This document shows, piece after piece, positions 23,666-36,079 of a stretch of 64,000 nt of DNA; the first letter of the stretch is position 1, and each line of letters opens with the position of its first letter. This DNA comes from Hericium rajendrae (Eukaryota > Basidiomycota > Agaricomycetes > Russulales > Hericiaceae): the NCBI GenBank assembly GCA_033439255.1, contig CM065890.1:868001-932000 (forward strand), read 5' to 3'. Made by a program: the position numbers and the translations under genes. The notes beneath the pieces were generated by a model. The model had not been told where the DNA came from and did no database searches. It worked only from the letters and a program-made list of their open reading frames with translations.

Positions 23666-26177
23666 ATGGCTCCTACCAACCCAACCCGCGATGACCACCT
23701 TTCTCCTCGCAAGATAAACTCAATAGGCTCTCACGAGAATTACACCAGTCCCCATAACAGCGTGAGGGACATCCTCTCACTAGAGGCGCAAGGAAGAATT
23801 GTGTTCGATGACGGTGAAGTGTTTAAACGCCTTGGACTCTACGAAATGCCTCAGCAGGACGTGGATGCTATTCTCAAGGTCTTGACCAACGACCCTAGCG
23901 CCATGGGGGCACGGACGGAGCTCAAGGAGTTGGCACAGAAGGCAGACGGTGTCTACGATGCTACCATGTCTGACTCACTGAACGAAGTTGAGCGTTCGCA
24001 CGCCAAGAAGGAATTGGAATTGAACGAGAGAGATATGTACATTCCGCTGGTAAGCCGTCGTCTTAGTTCTTCACTGGAGTATCATGGGCTGACTTGAATC
24101 TGGCTAAGCAAAAATTGTTCGACCACATAACGGGACAGGATAGTGAGCGCTGCATTCAGAGACTGAATAGCACTCTACTCGGCAACGAAGGCTTCGAGTA
24201 CGGCTTTCCCGGAGTTATACCCGACTTCAGCGTCGTCGACCGGAACGGCGTGAAGGATTCGAGATATTGGCGCTTGAGATATGCTTGGATCGAAGTTAAG
24301 GCTTCCGAAAAGGAGACGCCGAAATCACGAGTACCAGGAGATAAGGTCAAACCTATCGTGGCGCAAACCGCCGACTACGCCCGCCTTCATCTATCAACTC
24401 GTCCGTTTCTGCTCTTCACGGTCGGACTGCTCGTCTTTGGTTCCAAATTCTGTGTTGGCATCTACGACAGAGAAGGTGTCACCTTTTCCCCCATCCATGA
24501 TCTGTGGAAGGATCTAGATGTCTTGACCCGTGTCATTTGGAGTCTGTCCAGCTACGATAAATATTCTACAAAATTCCCAATTCACCTGGGTCAAGACCCC
24601 ACGGCAAAAATTGTCAGCGAGTCGGCGAACCCTGTCACGTCGACATCTAGAGGGAAGCTTTTACCTGACTGGCCCGTTTTTATTGTCGACCCCATTGGCC
24701 CGGATCAGCGCTTTTGGCGTACTGAAGGAGGACCAATGTGGGGCTCTCTAACCTTCATTGGACGTGGTGTGATAATACACAAGGTCAGGGCATATAACCC
24801 AGCTACCAAAAAAACGGAAGGACCCGTGATGATCATGAAGACGGCATGGCGCCGCGGTGGGCGAAGCTCGGAGTCGGATATCTACAGAACAATAGAGGGC
24901 CGCAGCACGCCCAAAGCTCTGGCTACCTTGGTTGCCGGCGTTGATGTTCGGATCCGCCATAGTGATGGGAAGCCAGGTCCGTTCATCACGGTTCCGTATC
25001 TGCGAAAGGGCGGATCCTCTGCTGAAATCGGAAGCGATCCCAACACGATGGTCCTCCACCGGTTGATCATCAAAGAAGAGGGCAAGGAGTTATGGTACTA
25101 TGGAACGGAGATACAATTTCTCAAAGCCCTCCGCTCGTGCTTAGAAGGTAAGGAAACCCTCTTCAGAAATATATGTTGAGGATTCTGACACATGCACTCT
25201 TTTAGCGCATAAGACTCTCTCGGAATGCGGAATCTTGCATCGCGACATCAATCCGGGTAACATCCTCCTGCATAGGACGGATAACAGCGACGATGCCGAA
25301 GGGATCCTGCTTGATGTGGAATTTGCTCGAGTCGAAGGAGGGACGGCTGTCAGTACAAAGATACCTGTGAACCCACAGCCGAGATGGAATTCAAACCATA
25401 CGAAAATAATCGGCTATACCGAAGGAACTACGAGAACAAGGACTGTTTTTGACGAGAAGAAAGGGGTCGAGATATCGGTAAGTCCTCAATATCTGATCGC
25501 TAAGACAACGTGAACTCATCGCATGACAGGGATCGTACCAATACATGGCTATGGAGTTGCTAAGCAGCATCCTTGAGGGCCAGCAGATTCCCCAGATACC
25601 CCAACATGATGTCGAGTCATTCGTATGGGTAATATCTTATGTTGCGATGAAGAGGATGCTTCGAACCATATCCATGCAATTGCAAGAGGCGACGCGCAAG
25701 AAAACTTCGAATGAGCAGGAAGCAGCCACAAAGAAGGCAACCCTCGAGGGCATCAGACATCGGAAGACAATCTTGACAGACTTGTTCAAGGCATCTTTCG
25801 GTCAGATGAAACTCAAAGACATCCTGATCGCGCGGAAGGAACAGCTGCCCTTCGATTATCTCAACGAGGACAAGCTCTTGTCTACCGCTGAGGCAACCTT
25901 CAGCCTGCCGATGCGAAAATTCATACGCAATCTTGTGCGTAACATTGAAGTCGAATCTCGGAGATTGAAGGATATCATGGAGATGAAAAACGGCGGGAGG
26001 TTCACAGGCGAAACGCTGAGTCCCGACTTTGAACGTCCAGAACACCATTTGAAGCACGATATCATTCTAAAGTTGATAGACACAACTATTCGGGATCTGC
26101 AACAGGTGGAGGGGACTTACGGCGTTTTCATACCCCCAAACCCGGAGGCTGAAGGATTCAACGACAGATATGACTAG
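23666..26177 (+). CDS. FunK1-type fungal protein kinase, complete
   Basis: Serine/threonine-type kinase fold of the fungus-specific FunK1 family. Four exons (23666-24049, 24109-25147, 25206-25477, 25530-26177) with GT-AG introns give 780 residues. The N-terminal half carries the family blocks GFEYGFPGVIPDF, ARLHLSTRPFLLFTVGLLVFG and CVGIYDREGVTFSP. The kinase core has HRDINPGNILL (catalytic loop) and LLDVEFARV in place of the DFG segment, then GSYQYMAMELL (activation segment end) and HDVESFVWVISYVAMKRML. A C-terminal helical region follows. It is the only member of the local cluster with both halves and an intact HRD, so it is likely the active source of copies A, B and D. Substrates and biological role are unknown. 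Confidence 0.88.
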
Positions 26178-26589
26178 GACGTTGTTCGTATAGAAGGAAG
26201 AGAGGTGTTGCGCTGTATGCGAAGGCAAGGACAAACTTTGGTCCAGCTGGTGGATGATACGGACTGTGATTAGATTGGATTGTACGATAGAGATTCTCAG
26301 CACTGGATGCATTTTACGCTATGTAGCGATCGCGAACGACTTCATCATGGAGATCAACAGGCCTCCCTTTCCAAAGTCGCCAGTACCTGCCACAGAGTAA
26401 GTAATTGGACTGAAACAGCCGTGCGTGCGTCAAAAGGTACACCCATGCCCAATAATTAATGGAGAGCCACGCCACGCAGGTATGTATTATTGCAGTCTGC
26501 TGCCTGAAGTCTGAGCGCTCTTTTCGCACTCTGTCTGCGCATAAGCCCTGATAAAGCATTGAGCTGCCAAGTTAGACGGCTCACAAAGC

Positions 26590-27680
26590 GTAGATACGCC
26601 CTGTCCATGCAGATCCACTACACCGTCCCTGGGCTCACATCCAATATCCCATCGGAGCCGGAAGGACCCTGGACGGAGACGCTATCTCGCGAACTAGTCA
26701 CGAAGATAGCGTGCGTACCTTTGTCCGCATACCACTCCGATATGCTATTCTGAATTATTTCCGCGCGCGCCCGGAAGGTGAGATGCACGACCGTCTACGG
26801 GGAACACTGATTGGGCTGACGCTGGCTAGCGTATAGAATCTCGTTGAAGTACATGCAGCATCTTGCATAGCCATATCAATGCAGGATCGCTTCTCAGTGG
26901 AAGCGCCGAAAAGGATGATGATACCCGCGGTGGCTTGTCGACAATGACGATGCCCATAGCACCATCGCTTGAACGAAAGCACCTATAAGCATTGTGCATG
27001 CTCCTTGTGATGCGGTTCAGCGTCTGATTGCCACGACTAGCAGGGAAATTGTACTCACGATGCAAAAGGGCTCGTCGCAGTATTTGGCGATGGAGGGTTC
27101 TGGAGGGAATCGTGTACGACCACCCGCTCGTTCAAACACCAGGCCACGATGTAGAACCGCTCATCTGGGTGTTGGGCTATGTCTTGATGAAGAGGCTGCT
27201 GCGCGCTGTAGCGAGAGCTAGAAGAAGCAGAAGACCGTCAGCTGCACTTGGAAACCGAACAGCACGCCCTCGGGGCGGATGTCAGGGTCAGCTTCATTCG
27301 TTGGAAGGAAGGACTGCTACTTGGGACGCGCATATACGAACGCTTTCGGGTAGGCGACAACGAAGAATGCGTATGGCGATGAAGCTATTCGATGATTTTC
27401 AGACAAACACGGATCCCTTGCCTACCTTTGGAGCTTTCAATCCCTTCGATATAATCGTACCCAAGCTTGCTTTCGACGATGTGAAGCGCAGTATCTTGCT
27501 GGAACACAGCGTTTTGGGGTTGCGAACTGAAAATATGTGCCGGAAATGGCGCATATAGCCGGGATGGGCGGACCGCCAGGACCTGATCATGTGAAAAAAT
27601 AGTGAGACGCATGATTACTTCTTGCAGGGGATAGACACTGCTATTGGAGGGATGAGAGTGATGCTGAGGGCCATGCAGTT
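26590..27680 (+). pseudogene. FunK1-type protein kinase, decayed copy D
   Basis: Similarity to copy B is visible at 26690-26780 (CTAGTCACGAAGATAGCGTGCGTACC), at 26830-26970 (degenerate catalytic-loop region) and at 27070-27560 (SSQYLAMEG, HDVEPLIWVLGYVLMKRLLRA and a degraded C-terminus). Blocks lie in different frames and the catalytic loop is not readable, so this is a pseudogene. Confidence 0.7.
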
Positions 27681-27906
27681 TCAGCAGAATAGTGAAAGCA
27701 ACTATCACCCTACGTGCGGAAGAGAGATTAAGCCCCGTTCAAGCCAGCGAGTAATATGCACTGCAATTAAATCCGGCTGCGCGAGACGTGTGTCGATACA
27801 TCCATTTACAATCCACGCGATGAACATCCTCTGGAGGAGCCACAGACGTCAACGATACACCGCCCAATAAATAATCAAACACCAACATCACCAGGGCACC
27901 AAACCC

Positions 27907-28860
27907 CTACTCGCCCTCGTCCATGCCCTTCCCCACGAGCGCACCCACCCACGTCTCGAATGCAGCCTGGTCCATCACACCCTCGCTGTCGAAGAACGCG
28001 TTGTACCCTTGCGCGTCTGACGCGGTGCGCCGCGCGAGCAGCGACTTGCCGCCGTTCGTCGAGCGCACGTACGTCATGCTGAGCGAGTACTGCGGTGCGG
28101 GCGCGGGCGCAGCGGGCGTGGGCCGTGGAGGCGCGGGGACGGTCGAGGACGAGAGGGTTATCCGCTCGGTTACGATCTGCCAAGGCGTGACGATGAGGAT
28201 GAGAATGATGAAAGAGAGGGAGGCGTACACGCTTGTCGAACGTTTTGCGCTTGCCGACGAAGATGATGTCGCCCTCGATGAAGTAGGCGTACAGCATTTG
28301 CAGGAGCGTGAGCGTGATGTACCTAGATGCGTCGTCAGTTTGCGTCACACGATAGGCGATCGCCGGTGCCGACGTCCGTGCGTCTTGGCACCAGCGAGGA
28401 TGGGAGGCAGGTTGGGACGAGAAGAAAACACGCACAGGGTGAGCCCGGCCCACATCACGGGCTTCGACTGCTCAAAGTCGACGCGCCAGCCGTATAACGC
28501 GGTGCCCGCGGCGACGAACACGCCCGCCCACCCAAGCGCGAGCCGCACGTCCGTATGCAGGTACGACTGCTTGAACAGGTGCGGCCGCGACAGGAACTGC
28601 CCACCCGGAACCAAACAAAGCTAAGGGTCAGCACGCGGAGAGGCGGGAGAAAGGAGAGGGGCACGCACGCGCTTGACGGCGTCGTCGCAGGCATTTTTGA
28701 GCTCGGTGAGATTCGCATTGTTTACCTTCACGGTGTCGCGCTCGTCTTGAGATGGCGCGAAGAGGTTGAGCGGCGGCTGTGAGTCTGTCTTAGTGTCGGG
28801 CGGGGGCGTTGGTGTTGGTGTCGAGCCGTGGCCGTTGGCTGCCTTCTTATTACGTGCCAT
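27907..28860 (-). CDS. SPC2: Signal peptidase complex subunit 2
   Basis: Non-catalytic subunit of the ER signal peptidase complex, which cleaves signal peptides from secretory proteins. Four exons (28860-28669, 28596-28436, 28322-28229, 28176-27907) keep frame and give 238 residues. After a Pro-rich N-terminus, VKVNNANLTELKNACDDAVKR and FLSRPHLFKQSYLHTDVRL lead into the first membrane helix (ALGWAGVFVAAGTALYGW). The hairpin continues with KPVMWAGLTLYITLTLLQMLY, and a cytosolic domain contains EGDIIFVGKRK. Length, membrane hairpin and order match Spc25/SPCS2. The conserved subunit supports a host single-copy gene. Confidence 0.92.
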
Positions 28861-29211
28861 AGTCGTGATGAAGTGAATAGAGACTATGTTCGTGAGCGTT
28901 TTGTCTGTAGGCTCGTTATGCGGGGAAAGGAGGACGCGTACGGCAGAGTGGAAGAGGAGGGGGAGGGAAATGAAGAGGGGATAATGGGAGCAGGTGATGG
29001 TGGCAGCGCGAACGCACACGCTCTTGGCGCGCAACGTGGCGAACCAGTTTGCCGCTCGGTTCGTGCCCACGAAGACGCTTTGGATAACTTATACCGACAC
29101 TCGTTCAAACTCTACGAGAGGTGGACGATTACAATAACTACAAACCCACTAAGTACTAGTATGCTATAGTCCTAGTCTAGATACATTCCAAATGATACGT
29201 CAAAGCACAGG
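28861..29211. other. Intergenic between SPC2 and LRR gene
   Basis: The short promoter region of SPC2 lies next to the 3' end of the LRR gene. No gene is seen. Confidence 0.5.
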
Positions 29212-30659
29212 TCACGAGTTCGTAGGATCCCTCTCATACGCCTCGCACCCCACCACCCTCAACCACCGCGCCCGCTCCTCATTCCTCATCGCGCGTCGCG
29301 CAAGCGTGAGCCCGGGCGACCCCGCGCGCGAGGGCTCCCCATCCACCAGCGCGCCGTGCCGCAGGCGCATGCCGAAGAACGGCTTCGCCGCGTCAGGCGT
29401 CGGGCTCAGCGGCGGGCTGCGCGAGAGCGTGGGCAGGCGGAGCGCGTGGGCAGGGAGCGTCGCGGGGTCCGCGGCGTGGTGAAAGATGCGGATGAGCTGT
29501 GAAGCGGAGAGCGTCGGTGCAAGGAAGGCGAGGATGTGGTGCTGCAACTCAAGGGGAAGGCGCGCGAAGGCGTCGGCGCGGCGCGATTCGGAGTCTGACG
29601 ATGATTCGTGTTCAGACTCAGAGAGGACATGATTTCTGCGATTCTGTGGCCTGAGCAGAAAGAGCCGGCAATAGTGCAGCATGCCCAGCGCCTCACTCTG
29701 CACCGCGCGTGCAAGAAAGTCATTCCGCCACAGCAGATCCTTGAGGTGATCCTGGCTTTGCCGCCACGACGACATGCTCGTGCTCTCCTCACAGTCCTCG
29801 CTGGGCCCGCCGTCCGGCCGCACGAAGCAGTTCGAGAACATCTCGAGCTTCGCAAGATGGAAGTTGCCCTGCTGCACGGCGGAAATGATCGCCTGTATCG
29901 CGGGGTAGCTCAGCTGATTCCCGTTCAGCGTGAGGCACGACAGGGGCCGCGAGCGCGGCGCAAGGAGGTAATCAACGAGATAGGGCGCGGAGAGGGCGGA
30001 CAGGCCGATGGCGGAGAAGTGCAGGACTTCGAGATGGGGGCAGGCGAGTAAGGGCAGGAACTGCGCGATGAAGGCGTCGCCGAGCGTTCTGTTGGTCGAC
30101 AGGGCGAGGGTCTGCACATGCGAGTTGCTTACGGCGAGTGCGAAAGCCGAGACTCCCTCTGCGTCGCCTGTGAAGAGATTCTGGGTTGGGAAAGCGTAGG
30201 ATGAGCATATCTTGTCCGTTTAATCACTCGGGACTTACGTTCTGTAGAAATAGATCGCGCAGGGACGTGTTTCCGTGCAGATATCGAGCGATGGCACGCA
30301 GACCACGGTCGCCGATTTCATTGCTGTTCAGACTGATCTCTTCGACCTTGTACGTCTGCCCTTCCTCGGTGCAGAGAAAGTCAAACAGAACTTCGCAGCC
30401 TTCGTCGCCCAGGCGGTTATGCCCAAGTAGAAGTCTAGTGACAAACCTACGGCTTGTGATGGTCAAAATTATGCTCTGCGCGCCTGGTAGGCAGATGGTC
30501 AGATGAGTTCTAGAGGCCTGTAGATAAGCAGAACTTACCGCTAGCGCCGGTATGGCCACGGTCGCTGCAATCGACGTGCCCGCGCGATGCAAGCGAGAGC
30601 GCGAGAGACCTGGGCTGCTTGCTAAACTGCACATGCTCAAGCGCATGGCTTCCAGCCAT
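29212..30659 (-). CDS. Leucine-rich-repeat (RNI-like) protein
   Basis: Three exons (30659-30539, 30483-30239, 30180-29212) keep frame and give 444 residues. The N-terminal half has ribonuclease-inhibitor-type LRRs: TRLLLGHNRLGDEGCEVL, VEEISLNSNEIGDRGLRAIA, TSLRDLFLQNNLFTGDAEGV and LSCLTLNGNQLSYPAIQAI. An acidic Ser-rich linker and a segment RLPLELQHHILAFLAPTLS follow, the latter resembling a C-terminally placed F-box-like helix set. No catalytic domain is present, so it is probably a protein-interaction scaffold. Specific function is not recognised. Confidence 0.82.
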
Positions 30660-31070
30660 GAGCATCGGGGAAGCCATGGGCTTGTTGAAGATTCGTAGCC
30701 CCTATATATGATGAGTTTGAAGCAACCGAGGAGGCGTGAAGCAAGGCATGAGGAAAACTGTTAAGTGACCTGTGTACGAAGGGGCTATGTACCCCGGGCC
30801 CGAACCAGGTCGGGCGGCGCGATCGGGATGCGCCCAGGACCGGCGAACGCCGAGATACCGGCCGCACTCCGGGCTGCCCAAGTCAAGCGGCTAGTGACGT
30901 CACTCCACGTTCAGACATTGAACCACTTTTACCGGTGAAGTCTCCACATCGTATGTCGCGGGCGCATAAAGGTGAGAGTTCAGCAAGACATGGCTCGCAA
31001 CGATCCTTCCACCTCATCCCAACACCTATCTCCTCGATACCATTGCATCTGATAAATTTCTGAATACATC

Positions 31071-31412
31071 ATGTCGAGCTCACCACACAGCCTTCGTATG
31101 GTAAGCACGAATATACTCTTCGTCTTGTGGACCCGGTGCTCACATCAACTGTCGACAACAGGCCGCCGCGGTCGTCATCGGTGTCGGCGCCACAGCCTTC
31201 ACACTGGCCTCAGGGGCCTTAAGTTCGAAACGGGAGAAGCAGCCCCAATCGGTCTATGGTACGTCTCCCATTCAATCGGTTGTAACTAGAATGTTCAAGT
31301 GCATGCCGATAATTCAGCAGAGTCGGAGTTCGCCAATGACCCCAATTCGAAGGCCCAAAAGGGTATGAATTCGGCGGACGTGCGGCGGGCTATCCACGGG
31401 AAGGTGAGTTAG
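31071..31412 (+). CDS. Small hypothetical protein, 73 aa
   Basis: Three short exons (31071-31100, 31162-31258, 31318-31412) with canonical introns give 73 residues starting MSSSPHSLRMAAAVVIGVGA and ending in VRRAIHGKVS. A short hydrophobic stretch near the N-terminus (AAAVVIGVGATAFTLASGAL) could be a membrane anchor or an organellar targeting segment. The tail is polar. Consistent phasing of two introns in such a small gene argues that it is real. No family is recognised. Confidence 0.6.
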
Positions 31413-32016
31413 GCGGATGGGACGGGAGGCCTCGCATGGAGCATGGACCGGACAAATTGGTCAACATTCGGACAGAGTTGTAAATATCTACTCGCTAATT
31501 TACACATTACACCGTTTTATTTCTATGAGGAGAGGAAGTGAGCATGTCAAAGCCAGTGGATGGTATTTGTTAGTCCCATACAGCTCTAGAGCATGATTCG
31601 ATGAACTACTCTGCTTATCTTCGATCTCCATTACAGTTTCGGTATGATGTTCGACTCTTACTAAGAGTCGAACATCAGCATCAGCGGTCGATCACATTAA
31701 CAACGTGAGGCCTAGCTTAGCTTCTTGCAGACATCTAGTGCTCGAAAGTTTCTTGTAGGTGCGGTCACATCAGAACAGTTGAATATTGTGTCAAATTTAG
31801 TGATCCAACCCTGGCTCGAACAGAAGACCTTCTATGTGTTAGACAGATGCGATAACCAACTATTATTCGCCATCGAACTTTCTAAATACCAGAAATTCCC
31901 CTGTTTGTTTGCGCGTGTTAGTTTCGGAGGGCTTTGGACAACAGCGACAAACAACTATCGCCGGCGCGAGCCTCAAGCAACGGCAGCCAATTGTGGTCTC
32001 ATCGACGTGAAGAACG

Positions 32017-32601
32017 ATGGCGACAACAGACTTTGTGCGCTCGGACTACATCACCTCTATAGCCCTCGCGCGCTCCCATGTCGCTCACCATTCACATGAA
32101 CACGAGCACGAGCACGACGAGCCAGACCATGCGCACCGACGCCATCACGTCCGGCCCGCTATCATCCCCGACCTCCGCTTCGAGCCCACCTATCTGAAGC
32201 GCATCGCTCCGCACGTACACGTCGAGCGGCACGTTTCCGAATTGCCCGAGAAGGGGAAAGGCAAGCAGGGCGCAGAGACCATCACGGTCGACTGGGGAAA
32301 GGTGCTCTGGATCACGACGCGCGACCAGGTTATCAGCCCGCTCCTGCAGGGTATAGTCTGGTGCGTTTCCGCGCGCAATTCATTCACACGCGTTGATATC
32401 ATATTTCTGCATACTAGGGGTACCGCGTCCGTCTTCATTGTGCCGCTCCTCGCGGCGCTGGGCGCCCGCGTCCGTGGTCTATGGCCCAAATACCGCGGTC
32501 CGCCGCTCGGGCACGAGGGCAAGGGCGTGGGCTGGCTCAGGAGCTGGGGGCACTCGCTCGTGAGCGGCACCGGCGTCGGGCTGGCTGTCGGTACGAAGTA
32601 A
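32017..32601 (+). CDS. DUF1770 family protein
   Basis: Two exons (32017-32360, 32418-32601) give 175 residues. A His/Glu-rich segment (HHSHEHEHEHDEPDH) precedes PAIIPDLRFEPTYLKRI and WITTRDQVISPLLQGIVWG, the two conserved blocks I associate with fungal DUF1770 proteins. The second exon holds a hydrophobic stretch (TASVFIVPLLAALGARV). Function is unknown. The His-rich part could bind metal but may simply be low complexity. Confidence 0.75.
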   Translation: MATTDFVRSDYITSIALARSHVAHHSHEHEHEHDEPDHAHRRHHVRPAIIPDLRFEPTYLKRIAPHVHVERHVSELPEKGKGKQGAETITVDWGKVLWITTRDQVISPLLQGIVWCVSARNSFTRVDIIFLHTRGTASVFIVPLLAALGARVRGLWPKYRGPPLGHEGKGVGWLRSWGHSLVSGTGVGLAVGTK

Positions 32602-32619
32602 CGTCACTGTCTCCCCTTT

Positions 32620-33500
32620 CGCAATGCAGGTTGCTGGTATGCGCCTTGCTTCGGAGACAGAGTTCCTTGGGCGTCTTCGACGGACTTTATGGTTGGAGTT
32701 GTGTGGATCGACGGAGGGCGAGGCGACCCTCGTTATGGTGGTCGGGGCCAGGCTCGTCGCGTGTACCGTCAGAATGCCAGGGATGAAGTACTAGTGTGCG
32801 CGTGCGGGGTTCGTAAGCGCTCGCATGCCTTCGCCATCGATGAGTCTGGCGGGGTATAGAGGTTCTTCGTCCGGGCATAGTGGTGACCGCTTGAACACCT
32901 TTTGCGGAATTTAGCTGTCAGTGCTCTCGTGAGAGCTACTTCTCCTGCTCAAAATCCACCAACCAGGAAGCTCGACCCCGAAAAGATGCCGTTCGCTTTG
33001 GTGAGTTTAGAGTTCTCTTCTCGACACGGCGTCTACGAAGTCCGGGCAGGATACGCACGCCGCATATTGGATTACGAACGATCGTGGAACTTCGATCCCA
33101 GTCGGCTTCTCGAGTACTCACCCGCATGTCGGGTGAATAGCATGTCCAAGAGGACACATGTCTGATTTATTCCTCTAGCCCTCCTGCCTAAGTGCAGAAT
33201 TCGTTGCTGCCCAGACAATAACATGATGCAGCCCCAAATGCATCCCCATATGACAAAGACTACAGCAAAGGTTAAATTACGGGGCGTTTTCTGCCCTCGT
33301 TGACAAGTTCGTTCTCATGCAGTCTTCCGCGCGCTCCATTCCGGGGTGCGCCGGCGGGCGTTGTTCTATCTCGAACGTCGTCACATACGAAGGCAAGTCG
33401 CCGCTCCCATATATAAAGCATGCACTCGCATTTGACACTCCCACCTCTGACAGCCCCCCTAGTCCGCGTCAGTGACATCCCTGTCCTCAAGAATCAGAAG
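32620..33500. other. Intergenic; no gene seen
   Basis: Small frames on both strands lack domain content or supporting introns. Confidence 0.4.
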
Positions 33501-33501
33501 T

Positions 33502-34394
33502 ATGCCGGAAGGAAATCCGTCCCCACCAGCGCGCGTGCCGTACGTCTTCCCCGCGCCCGGAACCAGCGAAGTGAGCGCGGCCCTCCGTCCCCCGTCCCCT
33601 GTCGCAAAAAAATTCCCCGCTCCTGTCCCTCCCCCTCGTGATTATGCTCACAACCCGGCCACACAGGTCGCAGATGGCATCCGCGCCCGGCGCAGCGGCC
33701 AAAACCCAGGGCTAATCGATCTCGACGGCGTGCTGTAAGCCCCCACCGCATCCCAGGAACGCCCCCTGCTGACAGGCGCCCGCAGGCTGCACGCGGAGCC
33801 CGTGGCCGAGGGCTGGAACGCCCTCGGGCGCGCGCTGCGCACCAGGACGACGCTCAGCGCGGACGTTGTAGAAGCCCTCGTGCGTGCTTCGCGTTCATTT
33901 CCCGTTCATTTCGGCGCGGGGCTGAGTGCGCGTATCTAGATCCTGCGTGTCTCGGTACTCAACGGGTCCGCCTACGTCTGGTGAGTCCCCCACCCCCTTG
34001 TCCGTCTTCCGGGCCAGTGCTTAATCGCGACGGGGATGGAAGGAACGAGCACGATCTCATCGCGCGCCAGGCCGGCCTCTCGCCGATCGCGATCTTCACG
34101 ATCCGCACGACGCCCGCTTTCGCATTCGCGTCGTCGACGGGAAGCATCTCGAGCGGCGCGCACGCGATTTCGCCAATGCTCCTCGCCGCGCTCGACTACG
34201 CGGACCACATGACGCGCACGGTGCGCGTCCCGCAGGCCGTCTTCGCGCGCCTGCAGCGCATGCTGCGCGACGACCGCCAGATCGTCGAGGCGACCGCTGT
34301 TGTCGCGGGGTATAACTTCACGACGCGCGTGCTGCGCGCGCTGGACGTCGCGGGGCTTGCGGAGGAGGAGGTGCCAATTCCAAGTGTGGAGTAA
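33502..34394 (+). CDS. AhpD-like / carboxymuconolactone decarboxylase family protein
   Basis: Four exons (33502-33734, 33786-33879, 33940-33980, 34043-34394) keep phase and give 239 residues. LHAEPVAEGWNALGRALR, SADVVEALILRVSVLNGSAYVWNEH and ARQAGLSPIAI match the all-helical AhpD/CMD fold as found in fungal members. The bacterial redox CxxC is absent (GSAYVWNEH), as is common in the decarboxylase-like branch, so peroxidase activity is not expected. The last exon (MLLAALDYADHMT) matches the second half of such domains. The acceptor before exon 4 (GATGGAAG) is weak but is the only one that joins W-N-E-H. Confidence 0.78.
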
Positions 34395-34683
34395 GGGGTG
34401 CGCGGAGCTCTCAACAGCTGTAGCCATTAGCACGAACTTGCATAGCAGGGAAGGAGGAATGCTCTCAACAGCTATACCACTATATCATAGACTGTACTTG
34501 CCCCATTTGTATGAAGCATGAGAAGATCATGGTGAACGCAGTGTGTCAGGAGAAGCCTTTGGATCTTGGAATACATTTTCATTATTTTACAACATTCTGC
34601 AACGCATCTTACAATCACTTGTACATGCCGGCCGTAGGCCATCTTCACCGCGCACCGAGCCAGAATGCCGTGCCGCGATGCGC

Positions 34684-35993
34684 TCAGTAGGACGATGGGT
34701 GGACGAGCAGAGTCTATATAAGATACGTCAGTCTTTCAGTTGCCTGACATCAGAAGAGCGACTTACGCCTCCGTCGATGAGAACAGTCTCGCCGTTGATA
34801 AAGCAGTTGGCGACGAGCATGAGAGCTAGAGAGCCCATGTCCCTGTTTGAACCACCAGTGGGGCCTGCCGGCACTTTGAAGGGGTGCTGCTTGCCGGTGC
34901 CGTGAGCTTGCCCCAGCTCGTCGGTCGACCCTGGTGCCGACATCTGTACATGCAAATAAGTCTCAAATACATACTTCAGATCCGTCGAAACTTATACGCA
35001 CCTCGGTGATGAAAAGGCCTACGGAGATAAGTGAGAATACAGGGGATTCAACGGAACGAATCACTTACCAGGAGCAATGCCGTTCACGCGAATGCCGAGC
35101 GGAAGCAGCTCGTGCGCGAGAGACGATGTCGCGTGGCCAATCGCCGACTTTGAGTACATGTACGGGAACGACCGCCCCGAAGTGTCCGAGTCCTGATCCA
35201 CGCGCCTGCCGTCAGGATTGACACGAGCATCACCCTAGCAGGGCGACGCACCTTCGTCCACCCGTTCATACTGCTCGTCATCACGATCTGCGGGACGAAT
35301 TTATTCGCGAGCTCGCTACTCTTCCACTTCTCCAGCAGCGGCAGGAACGCGAAGGACAGCCAGTATGGCCCGACTGCGTTCGTCGCAAGGCTGTTCGTGA
35401 AGTCGTCCTGCGTGACGGGGTCGAAGTAGCCCTTGATGAACGCCTCGGCGGTAGCATCCTCCGGCTTCTGGTAGGTGCCGACGAGGATACCGGCATTGTT
35501 GAAGAGGACCGTGACGTGCTTTTCGCGCTTGCCGACTTCGTCGGCGAGGCGTTTCGCTTCGGACTGCACAGTGATTAGACTTCGAGCCGTTCCAGTCTGA
35601 GAAAGATAAGTCACCTTCAGTCGGACATCGCCTTCGAGCCCGACGAGCTTCCCGCGTCTCGGATCTTTGGCTGCGGCCTCGCTATACGTCTTCGCCATTC
35701 TATGTATCATTAGGGTTGCACCCGCCATTTACCGGGCATTCTATGCAAGGAGAAGCACATACTTGTCCAGGTCTGCCTGCTTGGGGCCAATGATGTACAC
35801 GGTGGCCCCATTGGCGACCAGCGTTGTGGCGATCATCAGGCCGATCCCCTATACAGGGTACACCGTCAACACGAAATAGAGAGCCAGAACATATTCAGAT
35901 ACGCACAGTTCCTCCGCCAGTCACAACAGCCACCACACCCCTCAAATCAAAGATATTATTCGCAGTCAAGCGATTGAGAACTGCGTCAGCCAT
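34684..35993 (-). CDS. Short-chain dehydrogenase/reductase, copy 1
   Basis: NAD(P)-dependent Rossmann-fold oxidoreductase. The ATG at 35993 opens MADAVLNRLTANNIFDLRG, then VVAVVTGGGT-GIGL (cofactor loop, split by an intron), TVLFNNAGI (NNAG), IVMTSSMNGWTK (catalytic Ser) and FPYMYSKSAIGHA (YxxxK). It ends in LVANCFINGETVLIDGG and, in a last small exon, TLLVHPSSY. Seven or more short exons are used. All catalytic residues are present, so it should be active, with unknown substrate. A close paralogue follows in tandem at 36791-38188. Confidence 0.88.
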
Positions 35994-36056
35994 GGTAATT
36001 CGACTCGGGAAGGGTAGAACTTGATGGATGATGGCTGGGAACAACGGCCGAGCTCC

Positions 36057-36064
36057 TTATATAC
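36057..36064 (-). promoter_or_regulatory. TATA box of SDR copy 1
   Basis: TATATAAG on the minus strand lies about 65 bp before the ATG at 35993. Confidence 0.5.
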
Positions 36065-36079
36065 CACGGTCGCAGGATC

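Noticed and set aside
27923-28624. Plus-strand frame of 233 codons
   Set aside because: It is antisense to the signal peptidase complex subunit 2 gene, whose four exons and family match are convincing.
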